In this document: positions 32,991-42,175 of the stretch, one piece after another
How positions within the stretch are numbered: the stretch's first letter is position 1
Layout of the letters: every line of letters starts with the position of its first letter
NCBI RefSeq assembly: GCF_003105155.1
Contig: NZ_QETK01000034.1
Span: forward strand, 1-49,708
DNA length: 49,708 bases
DNA from: Pseudomonas sp. SDI
GTDB taxonomy: Bacteria; Pseudomonadota; Gammaproteobacteria; Pseudomonadales; Pseudomonadaceae
Direction: 5' to 3'
The notes under the pieces: generated by a model
What the model saw: the letters and a program-made list of their open reading frames with translations, nothing else
Told to the model about the DNA's origin: nothing
Databases searched by the model: none
Position numbers and translations under genes: made by a program

Positions 32991-33581
32991 ATGTCGACAT
33001 TAGATGAAGAAGATCGCCGCGAATACTACCGTATCGACGATAGGATCGCACTGGAAATTAGCCCGCTGAGTGCTGCCGAAGCCCTTGGCACAGACTTGTT
33101 GCAGGATGATTCACCGCTGTTCAACCTGCTCAGCGAATTGCACCTGAGCGAGTTCGAGTCGCAGCACCTGTTGCGTCAGCTCAGCGAGAAGGACCGTACC
33201 CTCGCCGCCTTCCTCAAGGCCCAGAACAAACGCATCGACCTGCTCAGCGCAGTGGTCGCGCAAACCCTGCTCGGCCAGCTCAGCGCGCCCCGTGCGGTGG
33301 TGCTGTCCGAAGGCGGTGTCGAGTTCGCCGAAGCCCGACCGCTAGCTGCCGGCGCCCGCGTCGCGGTGAAGATGGTGCTGATGCCACAAGCGCTTGGCCT
33401 ACTGCTGCGGGCCAAGGTCACCCACTGCGACAAGCGCGCAGATGGTCAGTACGAAGTCGGCACCGAATTCGTCGACATGACCGATGCGCAGCGCCAACTG
33501 CTTGCCCGCTATATCCTGCAACGGCAGGCGCAACAACGACGCCAGGCCCTGGACCAGAACGACCCGGCCGCCTCCTCCTGA
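32991..33581 (+). CDS. PilZ domain protein
   Basis: 196 residues, cytosolic. The N-terminal RREYYRID segment supplies the RxxxR part of the c-di-GMP site. After a helical insertion, the second half should carry [D/N]xSxxG; here it reads VLSEGG, with Ser and Gly kept but the acidic residue replaced by Val. Nucleotide binding is therefore uncertain. The gene is divergent from lolC and 27 bases ahead of the glycerophosphodiesterase gene. Confidence 0.8.
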   Translation: MSTLDEEDRREYYRIDDRIALEISPLSAAEALGTDLLQDDSPLFNLLSELHLSEFESQHLLRQLSEKDRTLAAFLKAQNKRIDLLSAVVAQTLLGQLSAPRAVVLSEGGVEFAEARPLAAGARVAVKMVLMPQALGLLLRAKVTHCDKRADGQYEVGTEFVDMTDAQRQLLARYILQRQAQQRRQALDQNDPAASS

Positions 33582-33608
33582 TGTTCAGCCTTACTTGAAG
33601 GAACAAAC

Positions 33609-34331
33609 GTGACCCTGATTTACGGCCACCGCGGCGCCAAGGGCGAAGCCCCCGAAAATACCCTGAGCAGCTTCCAGCAATGCCTCGACCACGGCGTGCG
33701 CCGTTGCGAACTGGACCTGCACCTGTCTGCCGACAACCAACTGATGGTGATCCACGACCCGACCCTGAAGCGCACCACCGGCCGACGCGGCAAGGTGGTC
33801 GAGCAATCGGCCGCCGACCTGGTCACCTACGACGCACGTCACGGCGGCCCGGGCTGGGTCCAGCCCTGCCCGATCCCACGCCTGGAAGAACTGTTCGAGA
33901 AATGCGACTTCGAGCACTGGCAACTGGAGGTCAAGAGTGCCTCGCGCACCCGCGCCGCCACCACCGTACTGGCGATTCGCGAAATGGCCCAGCAATATGG
34001 CCTGCTGGACAAGATCACCATCACCTCCAGCTCACGCGAAGTGCTCGGTGCTGCCCTGGAGCTGACCCCGGACATTTCCCGCGGGCTGGTGGCCGAGTAC
34101 ACCTGGCTCGACCCACTGAAGGTCGCGCAGAACTACGGCTGTGATCTGTTGGCGCTGAACTGGACCCACTGCACCCCCGAGCGCCTGCTGAAAGCGCAGC
34201 GCCAGGGTTTGCATGTGTCGGTGTGGACGGTCAACGAGCCGGCGCTGATGCGTCGACTCGCCGACTTTGGCGTAGACAGCCTGATTACAGACTTTCCCGG
34301 TTTGGCCACTGCCACGCTTGGGAAGCGCTGA
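33609..34331 (+). CDS. Cytosolic glycerophosphodiester phosphodiesterase
   Basis: Hydrolyses glycerophosphodiesters to sn-glycerol 3-phosphate and an alcohol. 240 residues without a signal peptide, so a UgpQ-like cytosolic enzyme rather than the periplasmic GlpQ. Motifs: GHRGAKGEAPENT near residue 6, CELDLHLSADNQLMVIHDPTL at about 35-55, EVKS near 105 and VSVWTVNEPA near the C-terminus. Start: ATG/GTG at 33609 with AAGGA upstream. It is followed by a hairpin. Confidence 0.9.
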   Translation: MTLIYGHRGAKGEAPENTLSSFQQCLDHGVRRCELDLHLSADNQLMVIHDPTLKRTTGRRGKVVEQSAADLVTYDARHGGPGWVQPCPIPRLEELFEKCDFEHWQLEVKSASRTRAATTVLAIREMAQQYGLLDKITITSSSREVLGAALELTPDISRGLVAEYTWLDPLKVAQNYGCDLLALNWTHCTPERLLKAQRQGLHVSVWTVNEPALMRRLADFGVDSLITDFPGLATATLGKR

Positions 34332-34342
34332 AATCAATCTCC

Positions 34343-34367
34343 CCGGCCGGCTCAGGCCACCGGCCGG
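34343..34367. terminator. Hairpin between convergent glycerophosphodiesterase and sthA genes
   Basis: CCGGCCGG (34343-34350) pairs with CCGGCCGG (34360-34367). TCAAAAAA follows on the plus strand at 34374, inside the sthA stop region. Probably serves the plus-strand gene, possibly both. Confidence 0.55.
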
Positions 34368-34373
34368 AGCCGC

Positions 34374-35768
34374 TCAAAAAAGCCGGTTGAGGCCGTCGTA
34401 GGCGGCAACCCGATAGGCTTCGGCCATGGTCGGGTAGTTGAAGGTGGTGTTGACGAAATACTTCAGGGTATTTCGTTCACCTGGCTGGTCCATGATCGCC
34501 TGACCGATGTGGACGATCTCCGACGCCTGGTAGCCGAAGCAGTGCACGCCGAGGATTTCCAGGGTTTCACGGTGGAACAGAATCTTCAGCATGCCTTGCG
34601 GTTCGCCGGCGATCTGCGCCCGCGCCATGCTCTTGAAGAACGCCTTGCCGACTTCGTACGGGACCTTGGCCTGGGTCAGCTCCTGCTCGTTCTTGCCGAT
34701 CGAGCTGATCTCCGGAATGGTGTAGATCCCGGTCGGGACGTCGTTGACGAAACGCCAGCTGCCGTTGTCGACAATGCTGCCAGCGGCCGAACGGCCCTGG
34801 TCGTGGGCGGCACTGGCCAGGCTAGGCCAGCCGATCACATCGCCGGCGCCATAGATGTTCGGCACGCAGGTGCGGTAGTTTTCGTCGACTTCGATCTGGC
34901 CGCGGCTGTTGACCTTGATGCCGATGTTTTCCAGGCCCAGGCGATCGGTGTTGCCGGTACGGCCGTTGCACCAGAGCAAGGCGTCGGCCTTGATCTTCTT
35001 GCCAGACTTGAGGTGTAGGATCACCCCGTTGTCCAGGCCTTCGACACGCTCGTAATCTTCGTTATGACGCACGGTGATGTTGTTGTTGCTGAAGTGGTAG
35101 CTCAGCGCCTGGGAGATCTCCGAGTCGAGGAAGCTCAGCAACTGGCCACGGTTGTCGACCAGCTCGACCAGTACCCCCAGGCCGCTGAAGATCGATGCGT
35201 ATTCGCAACCGATAACCCCGGCACCGTACACGATCAGTTTGCGCGGGGTGTGGCCCAAGCTCAGGATGGTGTCGCTATCGTAGATTCGCGGGTGGTGGAA
35301 ATCGATGTCGGCCGGACGGTACGGGCGCGAGCCGGTGGCAATGATGATGTGCTTGGCCACCAGTTTTTCGACCACGCCATTGGCGCAGACCACTTCGACG
35401 GTTTGCTCGTCGGCGAAGCTGCCGGTGCCGAAGAACACGTCGACGCGGTTACGGGCGTAGTAGCCGGTACGCGAGGCAACCTGTTTGGAGATGACCTTCT
35501 CGGCGCTTTTCAGCACGTCGGGGAAGGAGAACCAGCGCGGCTCACCGATAGCCCGGAACATCGGGTTGGTGTTGAACTGCATGATCTGGCGAACCGAGTG
35601 ACGCAAGGCCTTGGACGGGATGGTGCCCAGATGGGTGCAGTTACCGCCGACCTGACGACGGCTATCGACCATCGCTACCTTGCGTCCTGCTTTGGCGGCA
35701 TTCATTGCCGCCCCTTCTCCTGCGGGGCCGGAACCCAGCACCACTACGTCGTAGTTGTAGACAGCCAT
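34374..35768 (-). CDS. sthA: Soluble pyridine nucleotide transhydrogenase
   Basis: FAD enzyme that transfers hydride between NADPH and NAD in the cytosol, balancing redox pools. 464 residues. The FAD-binding GSGPAGEGAA lies near residue 12. GGNCTHLGTIPSKAL at about 41-55 keeps only the first Cys of the disulfide pair, as in transhydrogenases and unlike lipoamide or glutathione reductases. The NAD-binding GAGVIGCEYASIFSGLG and dimerisation domain follow. AAGGAG lies upstream of the ATG, and a hairpin lies in the leader. Confidence 0.97.
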   Translation of the reverse strand: MAVYNYDVVVLGSGPAGEGAAMNAAKAGRKVAMVDSRRQVGGNCTHLGTIPSKALRHSVRQIMQFNTNPMFRAIGEPRWFSFPDVLKSAEKVISKQVASRTGYYARNRVDVFFGTGSFADEQTVEVVCANGVVEKLVAKHIIIATGSRPYRPADIDFHHPRIYDSDTILSLGHTPRKLIVYGAGVIGCEYASIFSGLGVLVELVDNRGQLLSFLDSEISQALSYHFSNNNITVRHNEDYERVEGLDNGVILHLKSGKKIKADALLWCNGRTGNTDRLGLENIGIKVNSRGQIEVDENYRTCVPNIYGAGDVIGWPSLASAAHDQGRSAAGSIVDNGSWRFVNDVPTGIYTIPEISSIGKNEQELTQAKVPYEVGKAFFKSMARAQIAGEPQGMLKILFHRETLEILGVHCFGYQASEIVHIGQAIMDQPGERNTLKYFVNTTFNYPTMAEAYRVAAYDGLNRLF

Positions 35769-35787
35769 GCGTACTCCTTCAGAACAG

Positions 35788-35815
35788 GCCCGGATGCCAC
35801 GCTGGCGTCCGGGGC
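35788..35815 (-). promoter_or_regulatory. Stem-loop in the sthA leader
   Basis: On the minus strand GCCCCGGACGCCAG pairs imperfectly with TGGCATCCGGGC, 20 bases before the sthA start and just ahead of its ribosome site. The rest of the 155-base gap 35769-35923 shows no gene and probably holds the sthA promoter. Confidence 0.4.
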
Positions 35816-35923
35816 TACATCATGTCGCGCGCGGCGCCATGAAAAAATTCGGGTGCAGTCTAATCAAGCCTGAGCGCCGCGCACATTAACCCTTGGTCGC
35901 GTCGTAGGCTATTTTTCTCTGCA

Positions 35924-37009
35924 CTACATGCACTTCACCTTCGATGCCCTGCCCGACTGTGGCCAGTGCTGACAAAACGCCGGGGTAGCCTGGGAGACGA
36001 AGCCCTGGCCGCTGCGGGTCACGAAAACCGCCGCAAGATGGTGCGCCACGGCCAGTGCCCAGCCCTGCTCCGGCCCCAGGATCAGCAACACGGTCGAGTA
36101 ACCGTCGGCCATCAGGGCCGAGGGTGCGAGCACGGTTACCGCCGCCAGTTCGTGACTCACCGGGCGCCCCAGACGGGCATCGAAGGTGTGCGAATAACGC
36201 CGGCCATTCTGCTCGAAATAGTTGCGGTAGTCACCCGACGTGGACACCCCGAAGCCATCCACGGCAATCACCTCGCTGGCGATCTGCTGGTCGTCGCGCG
36301 GCAGCTCCAGGGCAATCTGCCAGGCGCTGCCGTCGGGTTTGTGGCCGACGGCCTTGAGCTCGCCGGTGGCTTCGACGAGGAAGCTGGTAATGCCCAAGGC
36401 CTGCAGGCGCTCGCCGATCAGGTCGACGGCGTGGCCGGCGGCGATGCTGTTGAAGTCGATCTCGACCGCGGCCTGCTTGCACAGCTGTTCGCCGTCGATA
36501 CGCAACTGGTGGTAGCCGACGCGCTGGCGGGCGTGTTCGAGCTGGGCGACTGTCGGAACCTGTTCGCCGCGCGACTGCGGGCCGAAGCCCCACAGGTCGA
36601 GCAAGGGCTCGACAGTGAGGTCGAAGGCGCCGTTGCTTTGCGCGGACAGCCTCTGCCCTACCCCGACCAGCTCCAGCACGTCGGCCGGCATGCGCTGGCA
36701 GCGGTTGGCGGGCAGCCGATTGAAGGTTTCCACCAGGGAATCGCTGCGATAGGTGGAGAAGCGCTGGTCGATGCCGGCGAGGATGCCTTGCACTTCGCGT
36801 TGCACCTGCTGCGGTGCCGGGCCCTGGGGCGTGCGAACGTACTGCACGGTGTAGCTGCTGCCCATGGTCGGGCCGCTGATGCGTTCAAGGCTGTCGCCGG
36901 GCTTGCAGCCAGTAAGCAGCACCAGCACCAGCATCAGTATCGGCATCAACCCTGTGGGCGCGGGCCTTGTCCTGCTCCCACAGGGGACAGTTTCACTCGG
37001 TGCTTGCAT
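35924..37009 (-). CDS. ApbE family FAD:protein FMN transferase, lipoprotein
   Basis: Attaches FMN to a Thr or Ser of periplasm-facing flavoproteins such as NqrC or RnfG. From ATG 37009 (AGGGAG upstream) it has 361 residues. The lipobox LLTGC falls at about residues 31-35, later than usual, because a REP element (36951-36985) is read through as residues about 9-20. The catalytic domain shows GPTMGSSYTV, LWGFGP, EIDFNSIAAGHAVD and YSHTFDARLGRPV, the ApbE signatures. A start at 36946 would give an ordinary signal peptide but has a weak ribosome site. Confidence 0.88.
   Translation of the reverse strand: MQAPSETVPCGSRTRPAPTGLMPILMLVLVLLTGCKPGDSLERISGPTMGSSYTVQYVRTPQGPAPQQVQREVQGILAGIDQRFSTYRSDSLVETFNRLPANRCQRMPADVLELVGVGQRLSAQSNGAFDLTVEPLLDLWGFGPQSRGEQVPTVAQLEHARQRVGYHQLRIDGEQLCKQAAVEIDFNSIAAGHAVDLIGERLQALGITSFLVEATGELKAVGHKPDGSAWQIALELPRDDQQIASEVIAVDGFGVSTSGDYRNYFEQNGRRYSHTFDARLGRPVSHELAAVTVLAPSALMADGYSTVLLILGPEQGWALAVAHHLAAVFVTRSGQGFVSQATPAFCQHWPQSGRASKVKCM
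36951..36985. repeat. REP element inside the apbE-like signal sequence
   Basis: CCTGTGGGCGCGGGCC and an inverted TGCTCCCACAGGG form the familiar REP palindrome. It is in frame with the apbE-like gene if translation begins at 37009. Confidence 0.8.
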
Positions 37010-37035
37010 GGGCAGCTCCCTCTATTGCGCTGGCG

Positions 37036-37069
37036 AAAAAAAACGGGAACCCGAAGGTTCCCGTTTTTT
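37036..37069 (-). terminator. Rho-independent terminator of gap
   Basis: CGGGAACC (37044-37051) pairs with GGTTCCCG (37056-37063), loop CGAA, with an A-tract (37036-37043) on one side and T6 on the other. It follows the gap stop by about 14 bases on the minus strand. Confidence 0.9.
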
Positions 37070-37082
37070 CACACGACAAAGC

Positions 37083-38546
37083 TTAGCGTGGGAAAGCTGG
37101 CGGGTTGACCCCGGCCATGTCTTCCATGACACGCACTACCTGGCAGCTGTAACCGAATTCGTTGTCGTACCAGACGTACAGGACAACACGGTTGTCGTTG
37201 CAGATAGTTGCTTCGGCATCCACTACACCAGCGTGGCGCGAACCGACGAAGTCGGTGGAAACCACTTCCTGCGAGCTCACGTAGTCGATCTGCTTGTGCA
37301 GATCCGAGTGCATGGCCATCTGGCGCAGGTACTCGTTGATCTCTTCGCGGGTGGTGGCTTTTTCCAGGTTCAGGTTCAGGATCGCCATCGACACGTTAGG
37401 CGTCGGTACACGGATCGCGTTACCGGTCAGCTTGCCCTTGAGCACTGGCAGCGCCTTGGCCGCTGCGGTAGCTGCACCGGTCTCGGTGATTACCATGTTC
37501 AGCGGTGCGGCACGACCACGGCGGCTGCCTTTGTGGAAGTTGTCGATCAGGTTCTGGTCGTTGGTAAACGAGTGAACGGTTTCAACGTGGCCGTTGACGA
37601 TGCCGTACTGGTCGTTGACCGCCTTGAGCACAGGAACGATGGCGTTGGTAGTGCAGGAAGCCGCGGAGATGATCTTGTCATCGGCGCTGATTTCGCCATG
37701 GTTGATGCCGTGCACGATGTTCTTCAGCGCGCCCTTGCCAGGTGCGGTGAGGATCACGCGGGCAGCGCCCGGGCAGGCCAGGTGCTGGCCCAGGCCGTCG
37801 GCGTCGCGCCATACACCAGTGTTGTCGACGATCAGCGCGTTTTCGATGCCGTACTGGGTGTAGTCGACTTCGCTCGGGCTCTTCGCGTAGATAATCTGGA
37901 TCAGGTTACCGTTAGCGGTGATGGTGTTGTTTTCTTCGTCGATGGTGATGGTGCCATCGAACGGACCGTGCACCGAATCACGGCGCAGCAGGCTGGCACG
38001 CTTGACCAGATCGTTCTCGGCGCCTTTGCGCACGACGATGGCACGCAGGCGCAGACCGTCGCCACCACCGGTTTTCTCGATCAGGATACGCGCCAGCAGA
38101 CGGCCGATACGACCGAAGCCGTACAGCACGACGTCAGTACCTTTGCGCGCCGCAACGTTTTGCTGACCGACGACGTCGGCCATTTCTTCACGTACGAACT
38201 GCTCAGGGGTACGGCCGTTGCCTTGTTCCTTGAACTTGACAGCCAGCTTGCCCAGGTCGACCGAAGCGGCGCCCAGTTTCAGCTCGCTCATCGCTTTAAG
38301 CAGCGGGAATGTCTCGTGGACAGACAGTTCGGTTTCGTCGGCTTGGCGATGACGGGCAAAGCGGTGGGCTTTGAGGATCGCGATCACCGAACGGTTGATC
38401 AGGCTACGGCCATAGATCGAGCTCACCACGTTGTTATTGCGGTAGAGCTGACCGATAAGCGGGATCATCGCTTCTGCAAGCGCTTCACGATCAATCCACT
38501 CACCAAGACACTGGTCGGGCTTCTGAGTCACGGGAACCTTCCACAT
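37083..38546 (-). CDS. gap: Glyceraldehyde-3-phosphate dehydrogenase, long form
   Basis: Oxidises glyceraldehyde 3-phosphate to 1,3-bisphosphoglycerate with NAD(P). 487 residues from ATG 38546 (MWKVPVTQKPDQ). An N-terminal extension of about 135 residues precedes the Rossmann motif GFGRIGR at 143-149; the catalytic Cys is C298 in SAASCTTNA. This long form is known from Pseudomonas and usually assigned to gluconeogenesis. It is divergent from mfd, with which it shares a 169-base promoter region, and ends in a clear terminator. Upstream in-frame starts would lie inside mfd and are rejected. Confidence 0.95.
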   Translation of the reverse strand: MWKVPVTQKPDQCLGEWIDREALAEAMIPLIGQLYRNNNVVSSIYGRSLINRSVIAILKAHRFARHRQADETELSVHETFPLLKAMSELKLGAASVDLGKLAVKFKEQGNGRTPEQFVREEMADVVGQQNVAARKGTDVVLYGFGRIGRLLARILIEKTGGGDGLRLRAIVVRKGAENDLVKRASLLRRDSVHGPFDGTITIDEENNTITANGNLIQIIYAKSPSEVDYTQYGIENALIVDNTGVWRDADGLGQHLACPGAARVILTAPGKGALKNIVHGINHGEISADDKIISAASCTTNAIVPVLKAVNDQYGIVNGHVETVHSFTNDQNLIDNFHKGSRRGRAAPLNMVITETGAATAAAKALPVLKGKLTGNAIRVPTPNVSMAILNLNLEKATTREEINEYLRQMAMHSDLHKQIDYVSSQEVVSTDFVGSRHAGVVDAEATICNDNRVVLYVWYDNEFGYSCQVVRVMEDMAGVNPPAFPR

Positions 38547-38715
38547 GTAGGGACAGAAAAAAGGGGCTACATTATGACGCCCCGCGTCGCATCGGGCAAT
38601 GAGCGCCTGTCGAGTTCGCCGCACTACATGCAATACAACCGCTGGAACCTGACAGCAGCGGCCTTGGCCCGGTACAATTGGCGTCTTTGTCGCAACGCTT
38701 GGAGCTCGACCTCCC

Positions 38716-41700
38716 GTGCCTGTTCTGCGTCTACCGCACCTGCCGGCCATCGCCGGCAAACAAACCTGGGGCAACCTGCCCGGCGCCGCCCTGAGCCTGG
38801 CCATCGCCGAAGCCGCCAGCGCCGCCAAGCGCTTTACCCTGCTGCTCACCGCCGACAGCCAGACTGCCGACCGGCTGGAGCAGGAACTGCGCTTCTTCGC
38901 CCCGGAACTGGCCGTGTTGCCGTTCCCGGATTGGGAAACCCTGCCCTACGACCTGTTCTCGCCGCACCAGGACATCATTTCGCAGCGGATCGCCAGCCTT
39001 TACCGGCTGCCGGAGCTCGACCACGGCATTCTCGTGGTGCCGATCACCACCGCCCTGCACCGCCTGGCACCGACCAGCTTCCTGCTCGGCAGCAGCCTGG
39101 TACTGGACGTTGGCCAGAAGCTCGACGTCGAACAGATGCGCACGCGCCTGGAAGCCAGCGGCTACCGCTGCGTCGACACCGTGTACGAGCACGGCGAATT
39201 TGCCGTGCGCGGGGCGCTGATCGACCTGTTCCCGATGGGCAGCAAGCTGCCCTACCGGATCGACCTGTTCGACGACGAAATCGAAACCCTGCGCACCTTC
39301 GACCCGGAAACCCAGCGCTCGATCGACAAGGTCGAGTCGGTGCGACTGCTGCCGGCCCGCGAATTCCCGCTGCAGAAAGACGCGGTGACCCGCTTCAAAG
39401 CGCGCTTTCGCGAACGATTCGACGTCGATTTCCGCCGCAGCCCGATCTTCCAGGACCTCACCAGCGGGATCATCCCGGCCGGCATCGAGTACTACCTGCC
39501 GCTGTTCTTCGAGGAAACCTCGACCCTGTTCGACTACCTGCCGCAGGACACCCAGGTATTTTCCCTGCCCGGCGTCGAGCAGGCTGCCGAGCATTTCTGG
39601 AGCGACGTGCGCAACCGCTACGAGGAGCGCCGCATCGACCCGACCCGGCCGCTGCTGCCGCCGGCCGAGCTGTTCATGCCGGTGGAAGACTGCTTCGCCC
39701 GACTCAAGGGCTGGCCGCGCATCGTCGCCAGCCAGGACGACGTCGACAGCGGCCCCGGCCGCGAACGCTTCCCGGCACAGCAACTGCCGCAACTGGCCAT
39801 CGAGGCCAAGGCCAACCAGCCGCTGGCCGCGCTGGCCGGCTTCCTTGACCAGTTCCCCGGCCGGGTGCTGTTCACCGCCGAGTCGGCGGGCCGCCGCGAA
39901 GTGCTGCTGGAGCTGCTCGAACGCCTGAAGCTGCGCCCGCAGACGGTCGACGGCTGGCGCGAATTCGTCGACGGCAAGCACCGCCTGGCGATCACCATCG
40001 CGCCGCTGGACGACGGCCTGCTGCTCGACGACCCGGCGCTGGCACTGATCGCCGAAAGCCCGCTGTTCGGCCAACGGGTGATGCAGCGCCGACGCCGCGA
40101 GAAGCGCAGCGACGTCAGCAACGACGCAGTCATCAAGAACCTCACCGAACTGCGCGAAGGCGCGCCGGTGGTGCATATCGATCACGGGGTCGGCCGCTAC
40201 CTCGGCCTGGCGACGCTGGAGATCGACAGCCAGGCGGCGGAATTCCTCACCCTGGAGTACGCCGAAGGCGCCAAGCTCTACGTGCCGGTGGCCAACCTGC
40301 ACCTGATCGCGCGCTACACCGGCAGCGATGACGCCCTGGCGCCGCTGCACCGGCTCGGCTCCGAAGCCTGGCAAAAGGCCAAGCGCAAGGCCGCCGAGCA
40401 GGTCCGCGACGTGGCCGCCGAGCTGCTCGACATCTATGCGCGCCGCGCCGCGCGCAAAGGCTATGCGTTCGCCGACCCGAGCGCCGACTATGCCACCTTC
40501 AGCGCCGGCTTCCCGTTCGAGGAAACCCCCGACCAGCAGGCCGCCATCGAAGCGGTGCGCGAGGACATGCTCGCCGCCAAGCCGATGGACCGCCTGGTGT
40601 GCGGCGACGTCGGCTTCGGCAAGACCGAAGTGGCCATGCGTGCCGCGTTCATCGCCGTGCATAGCGGTCGCCAGGTGGCAATCCTGGTGCCGACCACCCT
40701 GCTCGCCCAGCAGCACTACAACAGCTTCCGCGACCGCTTCGCCGACTGGCCAGTGAATGTCGAAGTGATGAGCCGCTTCAAGTCGCCCAAGGAGATCGGC
40801 GCCGCCGTCGCCGACCTCGCCGAAGGCAAGATCGACATCGTTATCGGCACCCACAAGCTGCTGCAGGACGACGTCAAGATGAAGGACCTGGGCCTGGTCA
40901 TCATCGACGAGGAGCACCGCTTCGGTGTACGCCAGAAAGAGCAGCTCAAGGCCCTGCGCAGCGAAGTCGACATTCTCACCCTCACTGCCACGCCGATCCC
41001 GCGCACGCTGAACATGGCGGTGTCGGGCATGCGCGACCTGTCGATCATTGCCACCCCGCCGGCGCGCCGGCTGTCGGTGCGCACCTTCGTCATGGAGCAG
41101 AACAAGAGCACCATCAAGGAAGCCTTGCTGCGGGAGCTGTTGCGCGGCGGCCAGGTCTACTACCTGCACAACGACGTGAAGAGCATCGAGAAATGCGCCG
41201 CCGACCTCGCCGAACTGGTGCCGGAGGCACGCATCGGTATCGGCCATGGGCAGATGCGCGAGCGCGAACTCGAACAGGTGATGAGCGACTTCTACCACAA
41301 GCGCTTCAACGTGCTGATCGCCTCGACCATCATCGAGACCGGCATCGACGTGCCGAGCGCCAACACCATCATCATCGAGCGCGCCGACAAGTTCGGCCTG
41401 GCCCAGTTGCACCAGTTGCGCGGCCGGGTCGGGCGCAGCCACCACCAGGCCTACGCCTACCTGCTGACGCCACCGCGCCAGCAGATCAGCGCCGACGCCG
41501 AGAAGCGCCTGGAAGCCATCGCCAACACCCAGGACCTGGGCGCTGGTTTCGTCCTGGCCACCAACGACCTGGAAATCCGCGGTGCCGGCGAGCTGCTTGG
41601 CGAAGGCCAGAGCGGACAGATCCAGGCGGTCGGCTTTACCCTGTACATGGAAATGCTCGAACGCGCGGTCAAGGCTATCCGCAAGGGCAGCCAGCCAAAC

Positions 41701-42165
41701 CTCGACCAGCCGCTGGGCGGCGGCCCGGAGATCAACCTGCGCCTGCCGGCACTGATCCCCGAAAGCTACCTGCCCGACGTGCACGCGCGGCTGATCCTCT
41801 ACAAGCGTATCGCCTCGGCGGTGGACGAGGACGGCCTGAAAGACCTGCAAGTGGAAATGATCGACCGCTTCGGCCTGCTGCCGGAGCCGACCAAGAACCT
41901 GGTGCGGCTGACCCTGCTCAAGCTGCAGGCGGAAAAACTCGGCATCAAGAAAGTCGACGCCGGACCGAATGGCGGCAAGCTCGAATTCGAGGCACAAACC
42001 CCGGTTGATCCGCTGGTGCTGATCAAGCTGATCCAGAGCCAGCCGAAACGCTACAAGTTCGAAGGCGCGACCCAGTTCAGGTTCATGGTGCCGATGGAAC
42101 GCCCGGAAGAACGCTTCAATAACCTCGAGGCGCTGTTCGAGCGCCTGACCCCACCCTCTGCGTGA
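38716..42165 (+). CDS. mfd: Transcription-repair coupling factor Mfd
   Basis: Removes RNA polymerase stalled at lesions and recruits UvrA. 1149 residues from GTG 38716. An N-terminal UvrB-like region (FPDWETLPYDLFSPH near 75) is followed by the RNA-polymerase-interacting CarD-like domain at about 475-545 (VVHIDHGVGRYLGL), the RecG-like helicase core with Walker A CGDVGFGKTEVAMRA at about 629-643 and DEEH near 730, the TRG motif region, and the C-terminal TRCF domain. Complete, no frameshift. The start codon is GTG with GGAG upstream. Confidence 0.97.
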   Translation: MPVLRLPHLPAIAGKQTWGNLPGAALSLAIAEAASAAKRFTLLLTADSQTADRLEQELRFFAPELAVLPFPDWETLPYDLFSPHQDIISQRIASLYRLPELDHGILVVPITTALHRLAPTSFLLGSSLVLDVGQKLDVEQMRTRLEASGYRCVDTVYEHGEFAVRGALIDLFPMGSKLPYRIDLFDDEIETLRTFDPETQRSIDKVESVRLLPAREFPLQKDAVTRFKARFRERFDVDFRRSPIFQDLTSGIIPAGIEYYLPLFFEETSTLFDYLPQDTQVFSLPGVEQAAEHFWSDVRNRYEERRIDPTRPLLPPAELFMPVEDCFARLKGWPRIVASQDDVDSGPGRERFPAQQLPQLAIEAKANQPLAALAGFLDQFPGRVLFTAESAGRREVLLELLERLKLRPQTVDGWREFVDGKHRLAITIAPLDDGLLLDDPALALIAESPLFGQRVMQRRRREKRSDVSNDAVIKNLTELREGAPVVHIDHGVGRYLGLATLEIDSQAAEFLTLEYAEGAKLYVPVANLHLIARYTGSDDALAPLHRLGSEAWQKAKRKAAEQVRDVAAELLDIYARRAARKGYAFADPSADYATFSAGFPFEETPDQQAAIEAVREDMLAAKPMDRLVCGDVGFGKTEVAMRAAFIAVHSGRQVAILVPTTLLAQQHYNSFRDRFADWPVNVEVMSRFKSPKEIGAAVADLAEGKIDIVIGTHKLLQDDVKMKDLGLVIIDEEHRFGVRQKEQLKALRSEVDILTLTATPIPRTLNMAVSGMRDLSIIATPPARRLSVRTFVMEQNKSTIKEALLRELLRGGQVYYLHNDVKSIEKCAADLAELVPEARIGIGHGQMRERELEQVMSDFYHKRFNVLIASTIIETGIDVPSANTIIIERADKFGLAQLHQLRGRVGRSHHQAYAYLLTPPRQQISADAEKRLEAIANTQDLGAGFVLATNDLEIRGAGELLGEGQSGQIQAVGFTLYMEMLERAVKAIRKGSQPNLDQPLGGGPEINLRLPALIPESYLPDVHARLILYKRIASAVDEDGLKDLQVEMIDRFGLLPEPTKNLVRLTLLKLQAEKLGIKKVDAGPNGGKLEFEAQTPVDPLVLIKLIQSQPKRYKFEGATQFRFMVPMERPEERFNNLEALFERLTPPSA

Positions 42166-42175
42166 AGGAAGATCC

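Noticed and set aside
31817..33007. Open frame antisense to lolC
   Set aside because: His/Asp-rich shadow; lolC is certain.
36864..39848. A 994-codon open frame antisense to gap and overlapping mfd
   Set aside because: Shadow of two well-supported genes; no ribosome site and no recognisable domains.
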